Below the pieces are notes generated by a model that was not told the origin of the DNA, ran no database searches, and saw only the letters and a list, made by a program, of their open reading frames with translations. Below are positions 11,520-22,595 of a stretch of DNA of 64,000 bases, one piece after another (positions within the stretch are counted from its first letter, which is position 1; each line of letters begins with the position of its first letter). Position numbers and translations under genes: made by a program. This DNA comes from Erythroxylum novogranatense (Eukaryota > Streptophyta > Magnoliopsida > Malpighiales > Erythroxylaceae). The stretch lies in assembly GCA_029891385.1 (NCBI GenBank), contig CM057224.1, forward strand, positions 7,006,001-7,070,000, written 5' to 3'.

Positions 11520-11605
11520 GTTGATCCTGGTTATCTCCTCTCCTTTTCTCTGTTTCCTCTGTCATCAGTTTCTAATTGTTGTGTTCCTTCACGCTCACTC
11601 TTATC

Positions 11606-12441
11606 ATGGAAACAGCCATCAACTCAGTTACATCTTCAGCCGATCCAGCCTTAGATGTCTCAAATCCCTTCTATCTAAATTGTGCAGACAATCCTGGAGC
11701 TTTACTTGTGTCAACAGCTTTTGATGGAACAGGTTTTGGTGTCTGGAAAAGAGCTATGGTTTTAGCTCTCTCTGCTAAGAACAAACTCGGACTTGTAAAT
11801 GGAGATGTCGTGAAGCCTGATTCAAATTCACCTCGCCTTAGTAACTGGAATAGATGTAATTCAATGGTCATAAGCTGGCTACTAAACTCTTTTGAGTAAG
11901 GAAATTGTTGAGAGCGTATTATATTTTAGCACAGCTCATGAAGTATGGTTTGAATTAATTGAACGATATGAGCAGTCCAATGGAGCTGTGATTTATCAAA
12001 TCCAGAAGGATCTATATTCAACCTCACAAGGCGCTGATAGTGTCTCAACTTATTTCACTAAGATGAAACGTATTTGTGACGAATATAAACTGCTTCTTGA
12101 CATTCCTATTTGTACGTAAGTGTCATGGTAAAAATACAAGAAGATCATAAAGTCATTCAACTTCTTATGGGGCTTAATGATCCCTATGTTGCGATTAGAG
12201 ATCAGATATTAATGATGCAACCTATTTCTAAGATTGCTTCTGTCTACTCAATTCTTATTCGTGAAGAAAAACAACGGGAGATCTCTTCTTCTGCTTAAAT
12301 TCATTCAAGAGTCTTCAGCCATGAATGTAGTTTCTGCTGGTTATAATTCTGGTACCAAACAAGGAAATAATGGAAAGGATAATAAGAAGTTCAATCCTAA
12401 CGTGATTAGCAATTATTGTAAAAAGCCAGGACATGTGAAAG
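11606..12441 (+). pseudogene. Copia-1 gag, N-terminal part
   Basis: From the ATG at 11606 the frame reads a typical Copia gag N-terminus with NPFYLNCADNPGALLVS and the block GFGVWKRAMVLALSAKNKLG. It shifts frame near 11890 into VWFELIERYEQSNGAVIYQIQKDL (here broken as VWFELIERYE and YQIQKDLYS), the UBN2 or DUF4219-like gag domain. A further shift occurs near 12110. The frame is cut at 12441 by the inserted reverse Copia fragment and resumes at 14556 with a 107-bp repeat of the last part. Confidence 0.8.
12335..12441 (+). repeat. 107-bp direct repeat, left copy
   Basis: This part of Copia-1 gag recurs at 14556-14662, apparently without mismatch. The two copies flank the inserted fragment 12442-14555. 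A duplication of this length is far longer than any Copia integrase makes (5 bp). Confidence 0.85.
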
Positions 12442-14555
12442 TGATAAAAAAAAAACTATACTGTAATGAAACAAATATTCTCTTTTTAGCCACTTTATTG
12501 ATAGTTGATTGTGTGTATATATAGGCTTATAGTAGAAGAGTCTAGAACATATCACAACCGATTGTATCATTTGGACATTATAACATTTGGACTTGGGCTT
12601 GGGTATTATGTATTAACCCATTAAGCCCATGTTGATAGTGTAATTGCTTCTGGAGACTTCCTTTGTATCTCATCCATTCTCCTAATGTGCGTGGAAGCAA
12701 AGTTGTGTAGTTCTTGTTCAACTATTACCCCCTCGTAAGCTAGAATACATTCTGGAGTCCAAGCTTAGTGCAAAGTGAGTCAAACCGAGGCTTAGGTAAA
12801 GCTTTAGTAAAGATATCAGCAAGTTGAGAGTGAGAGGCGATAGGTAGAAGATGGAGGAGTCCAGATCTGAGTTTTTCGCGGATGAAGTGGCAGTCGATCT
12901 CGATGTGCTTCGTCCGTTCATGAAAAACTGGGTTTTTCGCAAGATGGAGGGCCGACTGGTTGTCACAATAGAGGTAAGCCGGGGTTGGAGGAGAAAAACC
13001 AAGATCTTGCAACAAGTAGAAGAGCCACTGGATCTCACACGAAGCTGTGGCAAGGGCACGATACTCGGCTTCGGAGGAACTGCGGGAGACGATGGCCTGC
13101 TTCTTAGATTTCCAGGAGATGAGAGAAGACCCCAAAAAGATGCAAAAACCAGTGACCGATTTTCGGGTGTCGGGACAAGTGGCCCAGTCCGAATCTGAAA
13201 ACACCCGCAACTGCAAGGTGGAAGCCCGATGAAAGAGGAGACCTTGGCCAGGAGCTGAGCCATCTGGATTGAACTTATACCGATGGACCCATTTACAGTC
13301 AACTGCTGATTTACCAGGAGGTAAGTAGGTGAGCTCCCAGGTATTGTTTTGAGATAAGGCCATGAGTTCTGCTTGCATTGCATCTTGCCATTCAGGGTAC
13401 TGCATAGCATCAGTATAAGTTGTGGGTTCTTTCAGGACAGTGAGAGATAGGGAAAAATTCTTATATATTGGGGAGAGGTTGCTGTAAGAAAGAACTGAGG
13501 AAATTGAATGAGGAGATGTGTGAGACAATGTGGGGTAGATGTAGTCCTTTAAATAGGATGATGTTTGAGTTTGTCTAGTGGAGCGTCGAGGATGAGGAAT
13601 AGGCTCAGAAGGAGATGGATCAGAAGCAGATAAGGCTGGTGGGTCATCATAAAGTGGCAAGTTTTCAGGAGAGGATAGAATTGGGTTTGGTAAAGCAGAA
13701 CTAGGAAGTTCTTGAAAGGGGAAAGAATTCTCATAGAAGATGACATCCCTTGATAAGAAAAATTGGTTGGTGTTTAGATCAAAAATTTTGTAGCCCTTGG
13801 TCCCCGGAGAAAATCCCAGAAAAATACCTTTTCTGGCTCTGGTGTCTAACTTTCCTCTACTGGCTTCCTTAGTGGAAGCAAAGCAGAGACAGCCGAATAC
13901 TTTGAGATGTGTCCGGTTAGGATGACTTCCAAATAGAATGGAATAGGGAGATTTGTTGGATAGAAGAGGGGTAGGAATGCGGTTAATGAGAAAGACTGCA
14001 TGTAAAACACATTCAGACCAGAATTTAGTTGGAAGTTTGGCCTGAAACTTTAGGGCTCTTGCCACACTAAGGATGTGTTGGTGTTTTCTTTCAACCCTCC
14101 CATTTTGTTGAGGTGTCTCAATGCATGTAGTTTCATGTAAAATACCATTTGCAGCAAAAAATTCAGTCATGGCAAATTCAATTCCTTGGTCACTTCGTAT
14201 ACATTTGATTTGTTTAGTGAATTGTCTTTCCACATAAGCAAAGAAATGCTTAATTAAGTCTCTAGTTTCTGACTTATGTTTCATTAAATATATCCAGGTC
14301 ATTCGGCTGTGATCATCAACAATGGTAAGGAAAAATCGATGGTTGTGAATGGAAGGCGTATGGTAAGGTCCCCATATGTCAACATGAATAATGTCAAAGC
14401 AAGAAGAAGTAACAGAAGAGCTTAAAGTAAAAGGTAATCTTTTTTGTTTTAAAAAATGACAAGTCTGACATTCAGTAACATGCTGAAACATAACAGAATT
14501 GTCTATGCTAGATAACAACTTAAGTCTGGTATTTGAAGGGTGTCTTAGGCGCTTG
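12442..14555 (-). mobile_element. Copia-2: reverse-oriented Copia fragment without a 5' half
   Basis: The fragment starts (minus strand) inside the gag-pre-integrase domain at about 14540, runs through integrase, RT start and RNase H, passes a purine tract (GAGGGGG, 12728-12734) and ends after some 285 bp of LTR-like sequence with a TATA-like block and an AATAAA signal. No 5' LTR, gag or protease is present. It is bounded by a 107-bp host duplication rather than a 5-bp one, so it did not enter by normal integration. Confidence 0.75.
12740..14518 (-). pseudogene. Copia-2 integrase-RNase H frame with the RT core deleted in frame
   Basis: A single open frame of 592 codons remains. Residues 1-330 hold the integrase core with the D-D-E set visible in IVDDHSR, RSDQGIEF and QQNGRVERK. 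It continues into the start of RT (MQAELMALSQNNTWEL, then CKWVHRYKFNPDGS). At about residue 420 (near 13258) it jumps directly to GQGLLFHRAS and the RNase H blocks FSDSDWATCPDTRKS, SSSEAEYRALA and CDNQSALHLAKNP. The RT fingers and palm with the YVDD motif are missing, yet the frame stays open. It cannot act as a reverse transcriptase. Confidence 0.85.
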
Positions 14556-14662
14556 TGCTGGTTATAATTCTGGTACCAAACAAGGAAATAATGGAAAGGA
14601 TAATAAGAAGTTCAATCCTAACGTGATTAGCAATTATTGTAAAAAGCCAGGACATGTGAAAG
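14556..14662 (+). repeat. 107-bp direct repeat, right copy
   Basis: It repeats 12335-12441 and restores the Copia-1 gag reading into the zinc-knuckle region at 14663. Confidence 0.85.
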
Positions 14663-15241
14663 CTCAACGCTACCGAATCAATGGTTTTCCTTCACATTTT
14701 AAGTTCACCAAACCTAAACACTTCAGTTCAGCAAATTCAGTCAATATTCAGCATGCTCCTTAAGGTGCTTCCCAAGCCCAAACAGATTCTGGCAACGTTG
14801 CTACACCTCAGATCACTCAAGAACAATATAATCAGCTCATCTCACTCCTAAACCAACACAAGACTAATGATCAATCTGTTGGTATTTTTCAAGGGATTCT
14901 CGCTATTACTTCTGGTTCATCCAATTGCACAGGTAGCTACAGTGATAAATAAACAATAATGTATGTTTGTGCTGCAAGCCCTTGCCGTCTGTTTCTGGAC
15001 CTAATCATTTACATGCTTTATGAACAATTGACTCTGGTGCATCTGATCATATGTGTTCTAATAAGACTTTGTTTTCTTCTCCTTATCAACTCCCAAATTC
15101 TTATTCCATAACCTTGCCTAATGGTTTTAATATTCCAGTACCAACCATAGGACAAGTCAAACTCAATGATCACATCACTCTTTCTCATGTGCTGTTTGTT
15201 CCTTCATTTAAATACAATCTCATCTCCATAAGTAAACTTGT
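14663..15241 (+). pseudogene. Copia-1 gag C-terminus and protease
   Basis: A degenerate zinc knuckle (YCKKPGHVKAQRYRINGF across the repeat junction) is followed by a Gln/Ser-rich linker with a stop near 14761. The aspartic protease then appears with IDSGASDHMCSNKTLF (about 15026-15070), where DSGA is the active-site motif, and ends LSHVLFVPSFKYNLISISKL. It is interrupted at 15242 by a solo LTR and continues for about 43 bases from 15636. Confidence 0.8.
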
Positions 15242-15635
15242 TGTTGAGTTTTGGCTCCTTTATTTGTCCCATATTGGTTGAGAAAAACAATTGGAGTAAG
15301 GCTCTTGCCTATATAAGGAGGTTGCTACTTCCTTGGTTAATGCACCAATACAAAATCAAAGATTTATATAACAAATCTTTTAAGATGAGAGTTGGAGAGT
15401 TTGTTTTGGGTATTTCTTTGTGGGCGTATTGGTGTATCGAGAGAATGTGTGAGAGGAAAAATTGTGTGATTGTAAGGATTTTTTACATAGTAGATTTTCT
15501 TCTCAGTGCCCGTTGTTTTTTCTCCGGTTTGGGAGTTTCTATATAAATTCTCTTGTTGTTATTATTTCTCTATTTTTGATATTTTTGCTATAAAATATCT
15601 TTGGGTGTGGGTTCGGGAGATTTAAATTCCTAACA
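15242..15635 (+). mobile_element. Solo LTR, 394 bp, TSD CTTGT
   Basis: The sequence starts TGTTGAGTTTTGGC and ends TTCCTAACA. It is flanked by CTTGT at 15237-15241 and 15636-15640. No PBS, purine tract or coding sequence accompanies it, so it is a solo LTR left by recombination between the two LTRs of an element. It interrupts the end of the Copia-1 protease. Strand follows the TG...CA reading only. Confidence 0.8.
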
Positions 15636-15678
15636 CTTGTCACTCAATTAAATTGTACCATCCTTTTCCACACTAACT

Positions 15679-16925
15679 GATGCGAGGAAGGCTAGAAAAA
15701 GGTTGGGGAAAGGTTGGAAAAGATTTGACAAAGTTTGGACAGGTTTTGGTCTTCTCGAGTAAAACTGGAACATAAATTTTCAGGTCATTTTCTGTGAAAT
15801 AGAGGCATAATCGGGGGCTGGTGTAGAAGGGAAAATTGTAGAACTTTTTGTTCTAAAGAGTTTAGACATAACAATCGGACAATTTGGTTAAGGGACGAGT
15901 GAGTTATGGGGGTTTGAAGGTGGACATGTATGATTGGGATGTGTTTGGACGTTCTGGGGAAAATTGGGATTTTCTGGGAAATAGAAGATGAACCGATAGA
16001 AACAGGCTTTTGATTCTTCTAACTCATTCCTTGAAAGATGATTTCAAAAAAATAATTTCTTAATTTGGATATGGGAAGAATGATTTATGGCTGCTTGAAG
16101 TTAGAACGTTTTCTGGGCTTCTACAGGAATTTATGGGCGATGAAGGCAGAATTCAAAGTAGGATTGGAACAGTTTGTGAGATCGGTTTATAGAAATTCGA
16201 ATTAGAGTTGTTCTTCAAGGTGTCTACTTTCAAAGGAAATAAAAAATAGACAAATTTGACTCACGACAAGGCATATTAGAATGGATTCATGAAAACTGTG
16301 CAGATTTTCCATTAAGGCAGTGCGATTAGAACAAGAACCAGATATGGATAATTTTCGGAAAATAATCAAACCCAGTTGTTTTAAAAACAAAAAAACAAAA
16401 AACTCAGACAATTTCTTGCCAACAAATTGAAGAAAAAGCTCTCAATATTTTTTAATTTTTTTTTATAAAACTGGATGATTCCTTTTGCAAAGAAAATGAC
16501 AAGTATAAAAGGAAAGTTTTGACTCTTGGAATAGCCATAAGGATTTCGGCCCTTCAAGCTCAAAACTGACCACACACACATTAAAACTCCTTTAAGTCTC
16601 CAATAACTTGAAAATGGGAGAACAAAAGGTTGATTCAACAGAGTCAAACCAAAACAACAAACAAAACAATCCGGAAATATAAAATGTCAATTTTAAGGAG
16701 CTAAAATAGCTGCCTTTTGATCACCAAATGGGCCGAAATTAGCTTGGAACTTAAGCATCAAATCCAACCCAACTTCACCTTGTTCTTCACCTGGATCCTT
16801 GTCTTCAATTTGTGCCTCATTTTCTTGCTCTTGTTCACCAACACCCATGTCTTCAACATCCTTGAGAGCTTATGGGGATGGTCCTCCATCACTAACTCTT
16901 GTCTTTGGCAGGCCCTTCATTGAAG
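15679..16925 (-). mobile_element. Unclassified retroelement remnant, probably Gypsy 3' end plus LTR
   Basis: This segment interrupts Copia-1 between the protease end and the gag-pre-integrase domain. On the minus strand, 16925 down to about 16710 reads a hydrophilic C-terminal tail with GVGEQEQENEAQIEDKDPG and FQANFGPFGDQKAAILAP before a stop. About 1 kb of non-coding, LTR-like sequence follows. I saw no clear target duplication. The type is inferred from a similar hydrophilic tail plus LTR at 17271-18128. Confidence 0.4.
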
Positions 16926-17270
16926 AGGAAAATTCCCCTTGGTAAGAAGATTGGTGGTTTATACATTATGCATCACAAATCAACCACGAACTCTCGTCAT
17001 TTAGCTGACAATTGTCTTACACTCTGATTATAATACCTTTGAAATCATTCTCAGTTGCACTAGTTCTTCATCTGCTGATGTACACCTTTGGCATAGTAGA
17101 CTTGGTCATTTACCTGGAAATAAACTAAAGCTTTTGTCTATTATACCACATACATTTAGTGATGTTCTACCTTGTCTCATATGTTCACAAGCCAAATAAC
17201 ACAAATTACAATTTCCCAATAGCTCAATCAAAACTGCATAACCCTTTGATATTATTCATGTGGATATTTA
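16926..17270 (+). pseudogene. Copia-1 gag-pre-integrase domain
   Basis: The plus-strand frame reads KRKIPLGKKIGGLYIM and then, after a shift, ADVHLWHSRLGHLPGNKLKL with the H-x-R-L-G-H motif of the gag-pre-integrase domain, CLICSQAK (zinc-binding Cys pair) and FDIIHVDI at the start of the integrase core. Internal stops are present. The frame is cut at about 17271 and resumes at 18129. Confidence 0.75.
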
Positions 17271-18128
17271 GGGTCCTTACTGAAGTGAGCAAGAGCAAGG
17301 ATCACCATGAAGATGGCATACGTGATGGGGGCGAGCTTGTTATTCCAGTTGGACCTATGTCCAAAGCTAGGACCGAGAGACTCAAGGAGGCTTTCTATGT
17401 GCATGTGGGCCAATTTGTGGAGATAATGGCGAACTCTAAGCCAATTGGAGGAGAATTTAATAGAATTGAGCCCAAACTAATTTATTTAACTCAAATCCTT
17501 GGACCAGATACACTTGGAGCTTGAAGACAAGAAGACTTGGGCTATTTTAATGCTTCATCACTTAAGCCCAAGAAGTGTTTGATGAGCCACTTATTTTATT
17601 AGTGGGAGTGGGCTATTTAATTTACTTAAGCCCAAGAGCATATGGATCCAGTAGTGACACCACACATCAGACTTATTTATTTAGTTTTTGGACTTTGTTT
17701 TATTTTGGACTTTCATGTATTTTAGCCCAACCTTTTATTATTTAACCTAGATATAAATATGTATCTTTAGGTCAAATTTTCGTAACTTTTATATCAAAAT
17801 TGCTGGAGTGTCGTCGGCTTTAATAGGGAGAAACATTATTCTCTTGTTCTTGTTACCTTTCGAACCATCTTTCACTTATCAATTGCTTTCCCAATTGTGA
17901 CGTGTCGATTGTTCATTTCTCTTGGTTTTATTTTGATCATCGTGATTCTTTGGAACAAGTTTCCAAGAGGTGTCGTAGAAATCAAACATTGCATATCCTT
18001 ATTTTTCTTGATTATTGAATTTGAAATTTTCATCCTTCTTAATTCGTCAAGGTCAAAAACACACAAAAAACACCCATTGAAAACATCATCAAATCGACGT
18101 CAATCTTTTCGCGGTGCACATTACTTAC
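17271..18128 (+). mobile_element. Gypsy remnant: C-terminal tail plus LTR-like sequence
   Basis: The plus-strand frame ending at the stop at 17524 includes GPMSKARTERLKEAFYVHVG, a tail common at the end of plant Gypsy-type polyproteins (G-P-x-S/T-R-A/S-R-A-K-x-x-K-E-A form). About 600 bp of non-coding AT-rich sequence follows, consistent with a 3' LTR. It splits the Copia-1 integrase between FDIIHVDI and the MDDYS block. The left part of the element is absent. The boundaries are read from where Copia-1 stops and resumes. Confidence 0.6.
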
Positions 18129-18510
18129 AAACATCGTACTCATAATAGTTTTCGTTATTTTATTACCACAATGGACGATTATAGCATAAATACATGGGTT
18201 CATCTTTTGTCACATAGAAGTAGTGGTTTCACAATGATCACGTCCTTTGTATCCCTTGTTTAAACTCAGTTTCACAAGACTATAAAAATATTGAGAACTG
18301 ATAAGGTTCCAGAATTGTGTAAAAGTATAGAAGGAAAATAATATTTAGCTTCCCTAGAGATTATTCATCACAAAAGCACACCTTATACTCCATAACAAAT
18401 TGGAGTAGTTGAGAGTAAACACAGACACATATTAGAGGTTTCTAGAGCTCTTCTTTTTCAATCAGGATTATCTCTCTCTTATTGGGGAGAATGTGTTCTC
18501 ACTACAGTTG
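18129..18510 (+). pseudogene. Copia-1 integrase core, first part
   Basis: Plus-strand blocks RYFITTMDDYSINTW, ILRTDKVPELC (second catalytic Asp) and QIGVVESKHRHILEVSRALL (catalytic Glu, normally NGVVERKHRH) are present. The block YWGECVLT ends at 18505, where a gag-only Copia is inserted. The frame resumes at 20865 with YVINRMPT, exactly as expected for an uninterrupted integrase. Confidence 0.8.
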
Positions 18511-18831
18511 TGTTAGTATGCTGGCATTTTAGTTCCACTTTTTCAGTTCAGATTTTTTTCCTTCATTTCTGCAATAATAACTTAGTTGTAGTTGCTTGAT
18601 TTCCTGAGTCTAGTGGCTGTTAGTAGCATGATTTTCTCAATTAGTTTTATCCACTATGTGAAAGTGGCTACTAGATAAGGAAGTTTGTTATTTCCTCTGT
18701 GTATAAATTCTGCAGTTTCAATGAATAAAATATGCTTCCTATTTTTCAATTTTTGTTGTCATATTTTCTTTCTCGTATAGCTGCTATTTTCTAACTTATT
18801 ATAGCAACTATGTCTTTCTATTTGTACAACA
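18511..18831 (+). repeat. Copia-5 5' LTR, 321 bp
   Basis: It runs from TGTTAGTATGCTGGC to TTTGTACAACA. A TATA-like stretch and AATAAAATATGC (possible polyadenylation signal, near 18724) are visible. Confidence 0.88.
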
Positions 18832-18832
18832 G

Positions 18833-18844
18833 TGGTATCAAAGC
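18833..18844 (+). other. Copia-5 primer binding site
   Basis: TGGTATCAAAGC lies one base after the 5' LTR. It matches the initiator tRNA-Met type PBS with one difference (A for G in CAGAGC). Confidence 0.85.
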
Positions 18845-19162
18845 TTTAGTTGGTCTTATAGGACCTGCAGAAAAAAAATTTTGATTTAGTTTTTGAATCA
18901 CAAAACTAACGTCCAAAATTTTTAACTATTACAGCTATTTTGATCTAGTTTTAGTAGCTTACGTAATTTTTTTAAAACTTGCTATTGCTACTATTTTGAA
19001 TATGTTTTTAAACAATTTTACAGTAGCAACTTTCTCATATTTTCAACTTGTTTGTTGCTGTCTTTTGAACAATTTTTAAAACTTCTTTCAAACTTATTTT
19101 AAACACTTTGTAGCAGCATATCTACAGCTATTTTTAAACCTTTCTTTTAAACCATAATCAAA

Positions 19163-20200
19163 ATGTCTTCTAGTATCATTGCTTTAAATCCTCCAGAAGT
19201 CTTCAATGGTGAAAACTATCAAATGTGGTCAGTAAAAATGTAGTCTTATTTGGAGGCCTTTGATCTTTGGGAAGTTGTAATAGAAGATAGGTCAATGCCT
19301 CCTCTACCAAAAAATCCCACCATGGCTTAAATCAAGTTCAACAGTGAAGAAAAAGCAAAAAAATCCAAAGTCAAGACACTCATTCAAAATTATGTAGGAC
19401 ATTTTGTTTTATATAGGATCATGGCTTGCAAGACAGCAAAGGAAGCTTGGGATAGATTGAAAGAAGAGTATCAAGGAAGTGACAGAACCCAGCAAATGCA
19501 AGTGTTAAATTTGAAGAGAGATTTTGAGTCTCTAAACATGAAAGAGGATGAAACAATTACCAGGTATTCTAATTGTATTTCTTTAATTGTTAACAACATC
19601 ATATTGCTTGAAGAAAATTTTCCTAATAGCAGGATTATAGAAAAAGTTCTTGTAACTCTTTTAGAGAGATTTGAATCCAAAATATCCTCTCTTGAAGAGT
19701 CCAATTATCTCGGCAAGATATCATTAGCTAAGATAATGAGTGCTCTTCAATCACAAGAGAAAAGAAGAACCTTTAGGTAAGATAAGATTACCGAAGGTGC
19801 ATTTTATATACAAGGACAACAAGCTGGAACAGGGAAGAAGAATTTCAACAACAAGAACAAGAGCAACAGCTGCGAATTCCCACGTTGTACACACTAGCGT
19901 AAGACTACTCATCTTGAAAAATATTGTTGGTGGAGGCCTGATGCAATGTGTGGTAAATGCAAACAACTTGGGCACATTACCAAGGTTTGCAAATTCAAGA
20001 ACAAAGATTGTCAATCTCAACAAGCACAGATGGCAGATGGAGTTTACACACAGGAGGAGCAACTTTTTGTAGCTTCTTGCTTGTCAAACAATGTCTCCTC
20101 TAATGAATAGCTCATTGATAGTGGATGCACACACCAAATGTGCCAAAATGCTACCACATTCAAAAATCTTGATGAATCCTACAAGTCTAATGTGAAGTTG
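19163..20200 (+). pseudogene. Copia-5 gag, zinc knuckle and protease remnant
   Basis: From the ATG at 19163 the frame reads NPPEVFNGENYQMWSVKM, the DUF4219 start, then after two stops MACKTAKEAWDRLKEEYQGS and LKRDFESLNMKEDETI, the UBN2 gag domain (19421-19780). Shifted frames carry a CCHC-type zinc knuckle (CGKCKQLGHITKVC, about 19950-19995) and LIDSGCTHQM, the aspartic protease site (about 20110). The reading decays before 20300. No polymerase domains follow. Confidence 0.8.
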
Positions 20201-20543
20201 GGCAATGGTGATATGTGAAAGTTGAAGGAAAAGACTTAGTCGTTACTGAGACAAACTCAGGTATTAAACTTATTTTTGATGTATTATTTATGCCTAACAT
20301 TAGCCAAAACTTATGAAGTGTTGTCCAACTACTTGAAAACGGGTACTCAGTAGCATTCAAAGACAAAAGCTGCTCCATTCCTGATCCTACTGGATTGAAG
20401 ATGCTAACTACAAAGATGAAAAGAAAAAGTTTTTCTCTTGACTGGAAAGAAGCTAACAAAGAGGTCAAGAAGAAGGGAAAAAGACAATGCCAATAGAAAG
20501 TTTGAAGCTTTGAAGAATTTGTCACCAAAATGCCATGGAGGAG

Positions 20544-20864
20544 TGTTAGTATGCTAACATTTCAGTTCCACCTTTTCAGTTCAGATTTTTTCCGTTATTT
20601 TTACAACAATAACTTAGTCAATGTAGTTGCTTGATTTCCTGAGCTCAGTGGCTGTTAAAAGCATGATTTTCTCAATTAGTTTATCCACTATGTGAAAGTG
20701 GCTACTGAATAGGGAAGTTTGTTATTTCCTCTGTGTATAAATCTGTAGTTTGAATTAATAAAATATGCTTCCTATTTTTCAATCTTTGTTGTCATATTTT
20801 CTTTCTCGTATAGTTGTTGTTTTCCAACTTTGTATAGCAACTATGTCTTTCTATTTGTACAACA
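20544..20864 (+). repeat. Copia-5 3' LTR, 321 bp
   Basis: It matches 18511-18831 over the full length with scattered differences, and is preceded by the short purine run GGAGGAG. It ends TTTGTACAACA before AGTTT. Confidence 0.88.
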
Positions 20865-21861
20865 AGTTTATGTAATTAACAGAATGCCAACTCAAGTTTT
20901 CAATAGAATTAGCCCATTCGAAAGACTTTTTAAATCCAAACCTCCCTTGAATCACCTTAGAAATTTCAGTTGCTTATGCTATGTATCCACTAACGCTAAG
21001 GAAAGAGACAAATTTCAGCCAAGAGCATCTCTATGCATTTTTATTGGTTATCCATTTGGTCAAAAACCATACAAAGTCCTCTATCTTTCTACCAAACAAA
21101 ACATCATTTCCAGAGACATAAACTTTCACGAACATATTTTTCCCTTACAAAAACCTTCATCTCCTACTACAACTACTTCTGATATTCCTTTACCTAACAT
21201 AATAATTGATATTTATTCTTTACATTCTTCTTCACACATTTCTGATTCCATATCATCATCTTCACCTTCTGTACTACCACAAAATGTTTCCTCCCCTAAC
21301 TTACTCTTTTCATCTTCACCACCACAACAATCTTCATCTTCTTCTCTTCATCATCCTTCAGCTCCTTCCTCTTCAATTTTCCATCGTCATATTCCTCTCA
21401 GAAGAACTACTAGACAAGTGAAATTAGCTTCCCATTTACAAGATTTTGTGTGCAATTTTGCATTTTTCTCTGAGCCTTTTCATTTTTGTCATCATACTCT
21501 TACCAGTACATGAACAGGACGCCTTTGTTCTAGTGTTTTTGGACTTGTGGATAGACCTATGTTCAACTCAGTTTTGCAAGACTTTGAACCACTTCATTAT
21601 CATCAAGTTGTTAGACATCCTCTTTGGGAAGACGCAATGCGATAAGAACTTTTAGCCTTGGACAGTAATAACACGTGGGAACTCGTCAAGCTTCCCAAAG
21701 GCAAAAGACCCATAAACTGTAAGTGGATGTTTAAAATCAAACGTAAATCAGATTGGATAGTTGACAAAGCCAGGCTTATGCCAAAAGGCTTTACAAAAAA
21801 AATATGGTGAGGATTGCCATGAAACCTTTTCTCCAGTTGTTAAGTTCAACACTATTCGTAG
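20865..21861 (+). pseudogene. Copia-1 integrase C-terminus and start of RT
   Basis: An open plus-strand frame runs from VYVINRMPTQVFNRISPFE through LCIFIGYPFGQKPYKVLYL and SRDINFHEHIFP, the integrase C-terminal region, into a long Ser/Pro-rich linker and PLRRTTRQVKLASHLQDFV, ending in a stop at 21511-21513. After frameshifts, RT begins near 21590 with HPLWEDAM, LDSNNTWELVKLPKGKRPI, CKWMFKIKRKSDW and ETFSPVVKFNTIRS, and stops at 21861 where Gypsy A is inserted. Confidence 0.82.
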
Positions 21862-22595
21862 TGTTGGCTCCAGATTCCGGAACCCAACCCTTTTGCTGAA
21901 CCATGAAACATGAGCATATTACCTTGAAGGGTTATTGCATTTAAACCCTAATAGCCATGAAGTTTTTTTTTTGGACCCATAATAGACATTATCAATTCAT
22001 CTTTATTCTCATAACATTCCAAAACTTACTCACAAGTGTTCCATGGTGTGCCCACACAAAACAATCACTATGCTTGAACTCATTTCTCCTATTTGCGAAC
22101 AGAAATTGGAAAACTTCAAATCAGAATTTCAAATGGACTTCTTCATATAAATCATAGCTCTATGTCTCTTGTTTATTTTTAAGTAAGAATCACCTCAATC
22201 GGAGTTCTACAACTCAAGATATCATCAAAATACCAGAATATGTTCTTACCCTAAACAAGCCCTCCTGACCGACCTCTCACTTATTCTAATTCAAACACTC
22301 TCAATTCATCTCCAAATGATACAAATTTTCTTGAAGAGATAGATACGTGTCTTAGAAATCTATTGCCTCAAGAATCACTTCATTTGGAGGTCGGATGATG
22401 GAGTTATGATCAAAAGAATTCAACATGTTTAAACCTTAAATCGATTTGTACCTCCCTTGGCGCGAATGCCATAACTTTTTATAAAAATGTCCAATTGCTT
22501 TCGTTTTTGAACTATTGGAAAGAAAACATCGAGATCTACAACTCGTATTAGAGGCCTCAAAGCGAGATTCGGAGCCTAAACTGGTCAAAATCATA

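Larger units (their letters stand above)
18511..20864 (+). mobile_element. Copia-5: gag-only non-autonomous Copia, 2354 bp
   Basis: The two LTRs (18511-18831 and 20544-20864) are both 321 bp and start TGTTAGTATGCT. The PBS TGGTATCAAAGC follows the first LTR after one base. The interior (1.7 kb) encodes only gag, a zinc knuckle and a damaged protease, then goes straight to the 3' LTR; integrase, RT and RNase H are absent. The flanks AGTTG and AGTTT are a 5-bp target duplication with one mismatch. It must have relied on proteins from another Copia element. Confidence 0.88.

Noticed and set aside
12718..13410. A 230-codon minus-strand frame.
   Set aside because: It is a shadow of the Copia-2 integrase-RNase H frame, which shows the real domain motifs.
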